Below, piece after piece: positions 1 to 6,116 of a stretch of DNA of 6,116 nucleotides. The stretch is taken from positions 1 through 6,116 of the forward strand of contig CAKTFF010000143.1 in the NCBI GenBank assembly GCA_934553185.1, given 5' to 3'. Each line of letters opens with the position of its first letter. The first letter of the stretch is position 1. This DNA comes from an uncultured Devosia sp. (lineage in GTDB: Bacteria > Pseudomonadota > Alphaproteobacteria > Rhizobiales > Devosiaceae). A program made the translations under genes and the position numbers. A model generated the notes under the pieces. That model had not been told where the DNA came from. It saw only the letters and a program-made list of their open reading frames with translations, and did not search any database.

Positions 1-649
1 CTACCAGGGTGTCGACCAGGTCGCTCACTCGATCATCCTGCCCTCCTCCTGGGCGTTTTCCGACACCATTTCACAGCCCACCTTCGACATCGAAGGGGCG
101 ATGGCCGACTTCGCCGCGCTTGGCTGGTCTGACACCAATGGCGATGGCGTCCTCGACAAGGATGGCACCGACCTGGCCATCACGCTCTCCACCCACAGCG
201 AAGATCCCAATCGCGTCCAGACCGTTGAATACCTTCAGGCGATCTTTGAGTCGGCCGGCGTCCGTGCAACTGCCCAGATCACCGACTGGCCATCGTTCTC
301 GACCAACTATGTGCAAAAGAGCATGCACCAGATCGCCGTGCTGGGCTGGCTCAACATCGTTGATCCCGACCGCCTGATGTTTGCCCAGTTCACCACCGGC
401 GGTCCGACCAACTGGGGTGGATATTCCAACCCGGAAGTCGACACGCTGCTCCAGGAAGGCCGCTCGACACTGGACCAGGCTGAACGCGCCACCGCCTACC
501 AGGCAGCGGCAACGATCCTGGCCGAAGAGCTGCCCTATTATGTGGTTTCGGCCCAGGGCTACCAGCTGTTCTACAGCAAGGACATTCCAGTGGAAGTCCA
601 GGCTACCCCGCGCGGCAATCTCCGTGGCCTCATTGGCCTCACAGACTAA
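1..649 (+). CDS. ABC transporter substrate-binding protein, family 5 (DppA/OppA-like), C-terminal part
   Basis: This is the C-terminal 215 residues of a periplasmic solute-binding protein, read from base 2 and open at the left edge, so the signal peptide and N-terminal lobe lie outside the window. Proteins of this family (SBP_bac_5) capture peptides, opines, nickel chelates or sugars and deliver them to a Dpp/Opp permease pair. Family marks are the segment ending in LGWSDTNGDGVLDKDG (about 119-166), the downstream stretch giving amino-acid and strand order typical of lobe II, the NWGGYSNPEVDTLL block (about 412-450, the common 'N..Y.NPE.D.LL' motif), and the closing region with ELPYYVV. The gene ends in TAA at 647-649. 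It is followed by a strong hairpin and then by the hydrolase, permease and ATPase genes of the same system, so it is very likely their cognate binding protein. The ligand cannot be read from this fragment. Confidence 0.95.
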   Translation, partial: YQGVDQVAHSIILPSSWAFSDTISQPTFDIEGAMADFAALGWSDTNGDGVLDKDGTDLAITLSTHSEDPNRVQTVEYLQAIFESAGVRATAQITDWPSFSTNYVQKSMHQIAVLGWLNIVDPDRLMFAQFTTGGPTNWGGYSNPEVDTLLQEGRSTLDQAERATAYQAAATILAEELPYYVVSAQGYQLFYSKDIPVEVQATPRGNLRGLIGLTD

Positions 650-656
650 GCCTTCT

Positions 657-679
657 GGCCGGCGCTCCATGCGCCGGCC
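657..679 (+). repeat. Perfect 9-bp inverted repeat (stem-loop) just after the binding-protein gene
   Basis: The arms GGCCGGCGC (657-665) and GCGCCGGCC (671-679) are perfectly complementary and enclose the 5-nt loop TCCAT. The stem is all G/C and starts 7 nt after the binding-protein stop codon. No run of T follows, so it is not a standard Rho-independent terminator. In many importer operons (malE-malF is the classic case) a stem-loop at this position protects the 3' end of the binding-protein mRNA and limits read-through, so that the binding protein is made in excess over the membrane parts. That role is inferred here from position only. Confidence 0.7.
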
Positions 680-705
680 GATCCCGACTCCCCAAGGACA
701 GCGTC

Positions 706-1878
706 ATGAGCTTCTCGCAGCGGCTGAGCGCCGACTATTACGCCGCGGTGCACCGCGACATTCGCGCCCGCATGGCGGCCGCCGGCGTTGACGTGCTGCT
801 GCTCGATAGCAATGACGACGTTATCTACACCACCGGCTTTTCCCACTATACGACCGAACGCCCGGTGGTGTTCGCCCTGACGCAGACCAATGCTTATCTC
901 CTGGTGCCCGAACTTGAGCGCCATCACGCCACCGAGCAGAACTGTGCTGCCGAACTGGTGGTCTATTTCGAGTTTCCTGGCCGCGACCGGCCCTTTTCCG
1001 TGCTGAGCCGCACTCTTGGCGACATCAAAGGCGTCTTGGGCCATTCGCCCGCCATCTCGCTGGCGCGGCTGGGGCAGGTCGAAGCCGCTTTCCCCAATGC
1101 CGAACTGCGCGCCTCCCCGATCGTGGGGCAGATGCGGCTGGTGAAGCGCCCCGAAGAGCTGGTGCTGCAGCGCGAAGCGGCCCGCATCTCCGATTCCATG
1201 GTCGCGGCAGGCGTGGCGCTGATCGGGGAGGCCCTGCGGGGCAAAGGCCCGATGCCAACCGAGATCGAGATCGAGTCCCACATCATCCGCCATGCGCTCG
1301 ATACGATGTATCGCGAGCACGAGGATATCATGCTGGTGCAGGGCACGGCTGGCGGGCTGGTGTATTCCGGCCAGCGCTCGGCTTTCCCCCATGGCATGCC
1401 TTCCGGTCACCGCCCACAGCGGGGCGAAAGCATGATCCTCTCGCTTGGCTGCCGGGTTGGCGGGCGCGCCGCCGAAAGCGAGCGCACCTTTATTCTGGGC
1501 GAACCCAGCAAAGAACAGGAATGGTTCTATACCACCGCCCAGCAAGCCCAGGAGATCGGCACGGCCGGGCTCGTCGCCGGCGCAACCTGCGCCTCGGCCG
1601 ATGACCGGGCGCTTGATTTCATTCGCGATGCGGGCATGGGACAATATTGCCTCCATCGCGTCGGCCACGGCATGGGCGTCATGTTCCATGAGCCACCCTG
1701 GATTGAAGGGGGCGACGACACGATCCTTGTTCCAGGCATGGTCTGCTCGTCCGAGCCGGCCCTCTATGTTCCCGGTGTTGGCGGTTTTCGGCTAGCCGAC
1801 ACGGTTCTTGTGACCCAGCAGGGACCGGACAGCCTCACTCAATTTTCGCGCAAGCTCGACGAGATCATCATTGCCTGA
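706..1878 (+). CDS. M24-family (creatinase/prolidase/EutD-like) hydrolase with atypical metal site
   Basis: This is a 390-residue cytoplasmic 'pita-bread' protein with no signal peptide. It has a creatinase-type N-terminal domain (about 8-150) and a catalytic M24 domain (about 160-385). The length matches creatinase and ectoine hydrolase (EutD/DoeA). Visible M24 marks are PHG with H229, ESERT at 257-261, GHGMG with H321, HEPPW at 328-332 and SSEP with E350. Measured against the five metal ligands of M24 aminopeptidases (D, D, H, E, E), it has S246, E257, H321, E350 and A364, so three are replaced and it is probably not a standard dinuclear metallopeptidase. Several positions instead match metal-free creatinase: R52, H229, E259, C295, H321 and E350. 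The start is the ATG at 706, with AAGGA at 694-698 placed 7 nt upstream. The gene lies between the binding-protein and permease genes, so the imported solute is its likely substrate. Automated labels such as Xaa-Pro aminopeptidase would overstate what can be seen. The fold is near certain, but the reaction is unknown. Confidence 0.9.
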   Translation: MSFSQRLSADYYAAVHRDIRARMAAAGVDVLLLDSNDDVIYTTGFSHYTTERPVVFALTQTNAYLLVPELERHHATEQNCAAELVVYFEFPGRDRPFSVLSRTLGDIKGVLGHSPAISLARLGQVEAAFPNAELRASPIVGQMRLVKRPEELVLQREAARISDSMVAAGVALIGEALRGKGPMPTEIEIESHIIRHALDTMYREHEDIMLVQGTAGGLVYSGQRSAFPHGMPSGHRPQRGESMILSLGCRVGGRAAESERTFILGEPSKEQEWFYTTAQQAQEIGTAGLVAGATCASADDRALDFIRDAGMGQYCLHRVGHGMGVMFHEPPWIEGGDDTILVPGMVCSSEPALYVPGVGGFRLADTVLVTQQGPDSLTQFSRKLDEIIIA

Positions 1879-1905
1879 TCGCCACACTTCCCACGAGGAC
1901 GCGCC

Positions 1906-2886
1906 ATGCTAGCCTATGTCGCACGCCGGCTGCTTCTGCTGATCCCGATGGCCATCGGCATGGTCGTCGTCACCTTTGGGCTTCTGCTGCTGATCCCGGG
2001 CGATCCAGCCGCCGTTCTCCTGGGACAGGACGCCACACCCGAAGCCATCACCAATCTGCGCAACACGCTGGGGCTCAACGATCCGTGGTTTGTTCGCCTG
2101 TGGAGCTATTTTGCTGGGCTCCTTCAGGGCGACATGGGCCGCTCGATCTTTCAGAACCAGCCCGTCGCGGAAATCATCGCTGGCCGGCTGGGCGCGACAA
2201 TCGAGCTTGCCGTGGTCGCCTTGATCCTGGCGACGCTGATCGGGCTGACCCTCGGCGTCCTCGCCGCCATTCGGCAGGGCTCGTGGATCGACACGATCAC
2301 CATGCTGTTTGCGCAAATCGGGGTGTCGATGCCAGTTTACTGGCTGGGTCTTCTCCTGATGCTGCTGTTTGCGGTGCAACTGGGATGGCTGCCATCGATC
2401 GGCCGGGGCGTGCCGCTCCACGAGGCGCTTTTTGCCGCCATCACAGGCCGTCCCCAGGTGCTCTGGGATTCGCTGACCCACATGGCCCTGCCCGCTTTGG
2501 CGCTTGCCGCCAATTCTGCGGCGATCATCTCCCGCCTGGTGCGCGCCTCCATGCTCGAAGTGCTGCGCGAGGATTTCGTGCGCACCGCTTATGCCAAGGG
2601 CCTCCGCAAGGGCCGTGTAGTGGTGCGCCACGCCCTGCGCAATGCGCTCCTGCCGGTGCTCAGCGTCATCGGCCTGCGCTTCGGGGCGCTGCTGGGCGGC
2701 GCGGTGATCACCGAGTCCATCTTTGCCTGGCCCGGCCTTGGACAATTGACCATTGCCGCCATTTCCCAGCGCGACCTCCCCCTGATCCAGGGCGTCGTTC
2801 TGACCTTTGCCATCGTTTATGCGCTGGTGAACCTGGTGGTCGATCTTCTTTACGCCGCGGTTGATCCGCGCATCCGGCTCGGGTGA
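1906..2886 (+). CDS. ABC transporter permease, DppB/OppB type
   Basis: This 326-residue inner-membrane protein forms half of the translocation pore of a peptide-type importer. The first membrane helix (about 9-30) ends in the family motif PGDPA at 31-35. A periplasmic segment follows that carries the usual GDMGRSI at 75-81. Further helices lie near 99-121, 133-158, 190-212, 248-275 and 288-318, giving the six expected. The SMPVYW...LGWLPSIG block (141-166) is diagnostic for DppB-type permeases. The cytoplasmic EAA loop that docks on the ATPase spans about 222-250 (E222, A228, G232, then LLP at 248-250). The start ATG has GAGGA at 1895-1899 placed 6 nt upstream and lies 27 nt after the hydrolase stop codon. 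Length and motifs look intact. Its partner permease follows directly. The family is certain; the substrate is not. Confidence 0.97.
   Translation: MLAYVARRLLLLIPMAIGMVVVTFGLLLLIPGDPAAVLLGQDATPEAITNLRNTLGLNDPWFVRLWSYFAGLLQGDMGRSIFQNQPVAEIIAGRLGATIELAVVALILATLIGLTLGVLAAIRQGSWIDTITMLFAQIGVSMPVYWLGLLLMLLFAVQLGWLPSIGRGVPLHEALFAAITGRPQVLWDSLTHMALPALALAANSAAIISRLVRASMLEVLREDFVRTAYAKGLRKGRVVVRHALRNALLPVLSVIGLRFGALLGGAVITESIFAWPGLGQLTIAAISQRDLPLIQGVVLTFAIVYALVNLVVDLLYAAVDPRIRLG
2882..2886 (+). promoter_or_regulatory. Shine-Dalgarno-like GGTGA overlapping the upstream stop codon
   Basis: GGTGA matches the 3' half of the AGGAGGTGA ideal and ends 5 nt before the ATG at 2892. It overlaps the last codon and TGA stop of the DppB-type gene. 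This favours 2892 as the start of the second permease and suggests translational coupling. An alternative GTG start at 2883, in the stop-start overlap GTGA, is also possible but has no clear site upstream of it. Confidence 0.5.
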
Positions 2887-2891
2887 TCCCC

Positions 2892-3737
2892 ATGCAATTG
2901 CCCAAAGCTCTGCGCAACACCTCCCTGGTGGTTGGCCTCCTCATAACGCTCGCGATCATCTTCTGCGCCGTGTTCGCCCCCTATGTGGCGACCCACGGCG
3001 TCGAGCAGATGGACATGCGCAACCGCTTCGAAGGCCCCACCGCCGAACATTTTCTGGGCACCGACAATTTTGGACGGGACCTCTGGTCGCGCTTGGTTTT
3101 CGGCGCCCGCATTTCGCTGACCATTGCTGTGATTTCGGTGGTCTGCTCGGCCCTGATCGGCACGGTGGTGGGGCTTGCGGCCGGTTATTTCGGCGGTTGG
3201 GTGGACCAACTGCTGATGCGCATCACTGACGTGTTCCTGGGTTTTCCAGCCATCGTTCTGGCGCTTGCCATTGTCGCGGTGCTCGGGCCGGGCGTGCTCA
3301 ACGTGTCCTTTGCCATCATTGTCGTGGCCTGGACCGAATATGCCCGCGTCGTGCGCTCGACCACGCTGGTGCTGCGCGAGCAGAACTATGTGCAGGCGGC
3401 GCGTGCCTTGGGCGCCAGCCCGATCCGCATCCTGTTTCGTGAAATCCTCCCCAATGCCGTGGGGCCGATCATCGTTCTGGCCTCTCTGGGTCTGGGCACG
3501 GCCATTATTTCGGAATCGGCGCTGAGCTTTTTGGGCTTTGGCCTCCCGCCGCCGACCCCTACCTGGGGCTGGACGCTGGCCTATGGCACCAGGTTCATGC
3601 GCGACGCGCCCTGGCTTTCCATTGTGTCGGGCGCAACCATCATGGTCACCGTGCTCGGCTTCAATCTCCTGGGCGACGGGCTCAGGGACGTCCTCGATCC
3701 GCGCCAGCTGTCACGCGGCGGCGCCAAGGCCAAATAA
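2892..3737 (+). CDS. ABC transporter permease, DppC/OppC type
   Basis: This 281-residue inner-membrane protein is the second permease subunit. A short cytoplasmic N-terminus and first helix (about 12-33) lead to the DppC signature GTDNFGRDLWSR (56-67) followed by GARISL (71-76). Helices follow near 77-97, 115-135, 138-156, 190-212 and 245-265. The EAA loop for ATPase contact spans about 163-187 (E163, A169, A170, G174, LP at 186-187). The segment SESALSFLGFGLPPPTPTWG near 210-229 is a hallmark of this subfamily, as is the C-terminal LGDGLRDVLDPR. I chose the ATG at 2892, which has GGTGA 5 nt upstream. A GTG at 2883 would add three residues and overlap the preceding stop codon. The gene lies 5 nt after its DppB-type partner and 18 nt before the deacylase gene. 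It looks complete and ordinary. Confidence 0.95.
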   Translation: MQLPKALRNTSLVVGLLITLAIIFCAVFAPYVATHGVEQMDMRNRFEGPTAEHFLGTDNFGRDLWSRLVFGARISLTIAVISVVCSALIGTVVGLAAGYFGGWVDQLLMRITDVFLGFPAIVLALAIVAVLGPGVLNVSFAIIVVAWTEYARVVRSTTLVLREQNYVQAARALGASPIRILFREILPNAVGPIIVLASLGLGTAIISESALSFLGFGLPPPTPTWGWTLAYGTRFMRDAPWLSIVSGATIMVTVLGFNLLGDGLRDVLDPRQLSRGGAKAK

Positions 3738-3755
3738 ACACCAAGGATTATTAGC

Positions 3756-4700
3756 ATGGTCAAAACCATCAACCAGCTTCGCCCTAAATTCACCACCAAT
3801 GCCGATGGCAGCGACGCGGTGCTGTTTATTCACGAGCTGGTCGGCGAGGAAGAGGGTCCCACGGTCGGCATCTCGGCTTCGATCCATGGCAACGAGAACA
3901 CCGGCTCGCAGGCTATTCTCGAGCTGTTCCATATTCTGAAGGACATGCCGCTCAAGGGCCGTATCCTGCTGCTGCCGGTTGCTAATCCATCCGCCTTTGC
4001 GGTCAACGAGCGTTATGCGACCATCGACAAGGTCGACCTGAACCGGCAGTTTCCGGGCAATCCCAAGGGCACCTATAGCCAGCAACTGGCCCATGCGCTG
4101 ACCGAGCAATACCTCAACGTCATCGACATCCATATCGATCTTCATAGCGGCACCGATCGACCGACCGTCGATTACGTCTATATCTGGAACGACGAGGAGC
4201 TGTCGCGCGCCTTCGGTTCAAAGGTGCTCTACCGGCCGGTGGAAAACAAGCAGGGCACCGTCTTTGGCGGCACCACCAAGTCGGTGACCATCGACACCCG
4301 CAATATTCCCGTTTCGGTGATCGAGCTGGGCGGCGGCATCGTCGATCAGCGTCCCTATATCAAACGGACGGTTGATGGCGTGCTTAACATGCTGCGCACC
4401 AAAGGCGTCATTCCGGGTGACGTCCTTCCCAATCCCAAGCAGATCGTTGTCACGGAACTGGCCGGCATTCGCCCGACCCAAGGTGGTTTCATCGAAACGC
4501 TGGCCCCTGCAAATGGCGAAACTATCACCGGCGATCAACTCCTTGGTCGGGTCGTCAGCCCCTACAATTTCGAAGTGCTCGAAGAGATCAAGACCCCGTT
4601 CGCCAACGGCATCATGATCATGCAGCACCTGACCCGCAACGTCGTTCAGAGCGGCGATTACGCCTATATGGTCGGCAATCTCGACGGCGCCACGGACTGA
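3756..4700 (+). CDS. Succinylglutamate desuccinylase/aspartoacylase-family zinc deacylase (EutE/DoeB-like)
   Basis: This is a 314-residue cytoplasmic protein of the AstE/AspA branch of the M14 carboxypeptidase fold. The family removes an acyl group (acetyl, succinyl) from the amino group of an amino acid using one zinc ion. All key motifs are present: HGNE with zinc ligands H44 and E47, the substrate-carboxylate motif DLNRQFPG (94-101, R97), DLHSG with zinc ligand H130, and IELGGG with the catalytic glutamate E190. The region from about 225 to 314 fits the C-terminal beta domain of the family. The glycine-rich ELGGG block and overall length resemble EutE/DoeB (N-acetyl-diaminobutyrate deacetylase) more than AstE of the arginine succinyltransferase pathway, and no ast genes are nearby. 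The start ATG has AAGGA at 3743-3747 placed 8 nt upstream. The gene sits between permease and ATPase genes, so it probably acts on the imported compound or on the product of the M24 enzyme. The site looks active; the substrate is unknown. Confidence 0.92.
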   Translation: MVKTINQLRPKFTTNADGSDAVLFIHELVGEEEGPTVGISASIHGNENTGSQAILELFHILKDMPLKGRILLLPVANPSAFAVNERYATIDKVDLNRQFPGNPKGTYSQQLAHALTEQYLNVIDIHIDLHSGTDRPTVDYVYIWNDEELSRAFGSKVLYRPVENKQGTVFGGTTKSVTIDTRNIPVSVIELGGGIVDQRPYIKRTVDGVLNMLRTKGVIPGDVLPNPKQIVVTELAGIRPTQGGFIETLAPANGETITGDQLLGRVVSPYNFEVLEEIKTPFANGIMIMQHLTRNVVQSGDYAYMVGNLDGATD

Positions 4701-4740
4701 CCGGCATATCCGGCTCGGCTAGAACAAGGAAACCACAGCG

Positions 4741-5745
4741 ATGAGTGCAACGATCGAGCAATCGCCAGCTCCCGTGCTGGAGGTCGTGGATCTCGAAGTC
4801 GAAATCCAGGGCGCCAACGGCTCCTTTGCTGTGGTTTCCGAGATGAACCTTCATGTCCGTGCCGGCGAAACGCTGTGCATCGTAGGCGAGAGCGGGTGCG
4901 GCAAGTCCATGACCGCATTGGCCTTGCTGCGGCTTCTGCCTGAAGCGGCAAAGGTCCAGTCGGGCAAGATCCTCATCGACGGCGTCGATTTCCTCGCCAT
5001 GGGCGAGCGGCAGGTGGAGGACTTTCGCGGCGAACAGATCGCGATGATCTTTCAGGAGCCGCTGACCGCCCTTAATCCCGTTCTGCGGATCGGTGAGCAG
5101 ATTGCTGAAGCGGTGCGCCAGCATCGGCACTGCTCGCGCCGGGACGCGCAAAAGAAAGCCATCGAAACACTGCAACTGGTGCAGATGCCAGATCCGCAAA
5201 GGCGGGCCGGGCAGTTTCCGCATGAACTGTCGGGTGGAATGCGCCAGCGCGCCATGATCGCTCTGGCCTTGGCGTGCGATCCAAAGATCATCATCGCCGA
5301 CGAGCCGACAACGGCGCTCGACGTCACCATCCAGGCGCAAATCTTGGGCCTGATCTCGGACCTTCAGAAAAGGCTGGGAACGGCGCAGATTTTGATCACC
5401 CATGACCTTGGCGTTGTTTCGGAAGTGGCCGACCGGGTGATCGTCATGTATGCTGGCCGCAAGGTGGAAGAAGCCAGCATTTATGACCTGTTCGACCGCC
5501 CGTTCCACCCTTACACGATCGGTTTGATGGGCGCGGTGCCCCAGCGGGGCGCCTCCAGCCAGGCTGGCGATCGTCTCGCCGACATCTCGGGCACGGTACC
5601 GCCTTTGTGGGATTTGCCCAAGGGCTGTGCCTTTGCGCCCCGCTGCCCGGGCGCCTCGGCCCGCTGCATGGAGGAGCGACCGCCCTTCCAGGAAAAACGT
5701 CCAGGCCATTGGGCCGCCTGCTGGGAGCACGATCATGCAGCCTGA
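4741..5745 (+). CDS. ABC transporter ATP-binding protein, DppD/OppD type
   Basis: This 334-residue cytoplasmic ATPase powers the importer. Its motifs are complete and in order: Walker A GESGCGKS at 49-56, Q-loop Q105 in FQEPLTALNP, ABC signature LSGGM at 163-167, Walker B IIIADEP with D187 and E188, D-loop ALD ending at D194, and switch H221 in ITHD. The C-terminal oligopeptide-transporter extension follows, with HPYTIGLM near 257-264 and four cysteines at C296, C302, C309 and C327. This cysteine pattern is usual in DppD/OppD proteins, and in a mycobacterial OppD the matching cluster has been reported to hold an iron-sulfur centre. The start ATG has AAGGA at 4726-4730 placed 10 nt upstream and lies 40 nt after the deacylase stop codon. 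The short gap at 4701-4740 holds only this ribosome site and a weak CCGG-CATAT-CCGG repeat. The C-terminal coding sequence overlaps the next ATPase gene by 11 nt. Confidence 0.97.
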   Translation: MSATIEQSPAPVLEVVDLEVEIQGANGSFAVVSEMNLHVRAGETLCIVGESGCGKSMTALALLRLLPEAAKVQSGKILIDGVDFLAMGERQVEDFRGEQIAMIFQEPLTALNPVLRIGEQIAEAVRQHRHCSRRDAQKKAIETLQLVQMPDPQRRAGQFPHELSGGMRQRAMIALALACDPKIIIADEPTTALDVTIQAQILGLISDLQKRLGTAQILITHDLGVVSEVADRVIVMYAGRKVEEASIYDLFDRPFHPYTIGLMGAVPQRGASSQAGDRLADISGTVPPLWDLPKGCAFAPRCPGASARCMEERPPFQEKRPGHWAACWEHDHAA

Positions 5746-6116
5746 TGGCACGCCTTTGCTGAGCGTGGACAATCTCCAAGTCCACTTTCCCATCCGCGCC
5801 GGCGTTCTTCAGCGGCAGGTTGGCGCCGTTAAGGCGGTGGACGGCGTCAGCTTCTCGCTCCATCGCGGGGAAACGCTCAGCCTTGTGGGCGAAAGCGGCT
5901 GCGGCAAGTCGACCACGGGCCTCGCGCTCATGGGTCTGGTCAAGCCCACCGGCGGTACGGTCAATTTCGATGGCCAGCCGATCCGTGGCTTTGATCGCCG
6001 TGCCCTCAAGAGCTATCGGCGCCGCATGCAGATCGTGTTTCAGGACCCCTTCTCGTCGCTTAATCCACGCCAGCGGGTGCGCGACATCATCCGTGCGCCG
6101 CTCGATATTCACAAGG
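5735..6116 (+). CDS. ABC transporter ATP-binding protein, DppF/OppF type, N-terminal part
   Basis: This is the first 127 residues of the second ATPase, cut by the right edge of the window. The start is the ATG at 5735, which overlaps the end of the DppD-type gene by 11 nt (its TGA is at 5743-5745), implying coupled translation and balanced amounts of the two ATPases. The N-terminus FPIRAGVLQRQVG followed by VKAVDGVSF (18-40) is typical of DppF/OppF rather than DppD, because these carry an extra strand insertion before the Walker A motif. Walker A GESGCGKS is at 52-59 and Q103 lies in the Q-loop VFQDPFSSLNPR. The signature, Walker B and C-terminal parts are beyond the window. A typical full length for the family would be about 320-350 residues. 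It should form the heterodimer with the preceding ATPase. Confidence 0.95.
   Translation, partial: MQPDGTPLLSVDNLQVHFPIRAGVLQRQVGAVKAVDGVSFSLHRGETLSLVGESGCGKSTTGLALMGLVKPTGGTVNFDGQPIRGFDRRALKSYRRRMQIVFQDPFSSLNPRQRVRDIIRAPLDIHK

Noticed and set aside
657..679. Rho-independent terminator after the binding-protein gene
   Set aside because: The stem is strong but no T-run follows and the downstream genes belong to the same system, so it is listed as a stem-loop instead.
646..1689. Long antisense open frame (347 codons) opposite the M24 gene
   Set aside because: It is a GC-rich shadow of the sense gene. Its translation has no recognisable domain, while the sense frame has full M24 motifs and a ribosome site.
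1909..2745. Antisense open frame (278 codons) opposite the DppB-type permease
   Set aside because: The polar, Q/H/R-rich product is the usual mirror of a membrane protein gene and no ribosome site or domain supports it.
2085..2864. Second sense-strand frame (259 codons) inside the DppB-type gene
   Set aside because: It is an R/P/H-rich out-of-frame translation within a clear permease gene and shows no family motif.
706..4700. A bona fide ectoine degradation cluster
   Set aside because: Only the two-enzyme fold pair is shared. The importer is of peptide type, no other doe/eut gene is visible, and the M24 protein reads RLAD at 362-365, where the related creatinase has a histidine in REHD.
3756..4700. 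AstE of the arginine succinyltransferase pathway
   Set aside because: No astA, astB, astC or astD lies in the window and the ELGGG region looks more like the EutE/DoeB group, so the specific name is not supported.
4701..4713. CCGG-CATAT-CCGG inverted repeat as an operator or terminator
   Set aside because: Four-base arms are too short to be meaningful in GC-rich DNA and no T-run follows.
4618..5793. Long antisense open frame (391 codons) opposite the DppD-type ATPase gene
   Set aside because: The sense strand encodes a complete ATPase with every ABC motif. The antisense translation is low-complexity, rich in R, H and G, with no domain.

Overview
The window carries seven same-strand genes of one tightly packed operon, and both edges cut into genes. 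The base composition is GC-rich. Codon use, the AAGGA/GAGGA-type Shine-Dalgarno sites and the protein style fit an alphaproteobacterium, most likely Hyphomicrobiales (Rhizobiales). A Devosia-like genus is only a guess. No RNA gene, mobile element, CRISPR array or transcriptional regulator is visible.

Layout from left to right: (1) the C-terminal part of a family-5 periplasmic solute-binding protein, 1-649, entering from the left edge; (2) a 9-bp stem-loop at 657-679; (3) an M24 'pita-bread' hydrolase, 706-1878; (4) and (5) two Dpp/Opp-type inner-membrane permeases, 1906-2886 and 2892-3737; (6) a zinc deacylase of the succinylglutamate desuccinylase/aspartoacylase (AstE/AspA, EutE/DoeB-like) family, 3756-4700; (7) a DppD/OppD-type ATPase, 4741-5745; (8) the N-terminal third of a DppF/OppF-type ATPase, 5735-6116, running off the right edge. 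Gaps between genes are 5 to 56 nt. The two ATPase genes overlap by 11 nt. No stretch of 300 bases is without a gene.

The genes together read as one uptake-and-processing system. A complete peptide-type ABC importer (binding protein, two permeases, two ATPases) is interleaved with two cytoplasmic enzymes that could act in sequence on the imported compound. An M24-fold hydrolase paired with an AstE/AspA-fold deacylase is the enzyme pair of ectoine catabolism, where EutD/DoeA opens the ring and EutE/DoeB deacetylates the product. Here the pair sits with a peptide-type importer rather than the known ectoine transporters. The M24 protein has lost three of the five canonical metal ligands and instead keeps several active-site positions of metal-free creatinase. 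The most interesting reading is a hydrolase-deacylase pathway for an N-acylated, cyclic-amide or peptide-like compound of unknown identity. The transporter itself is ordinary.
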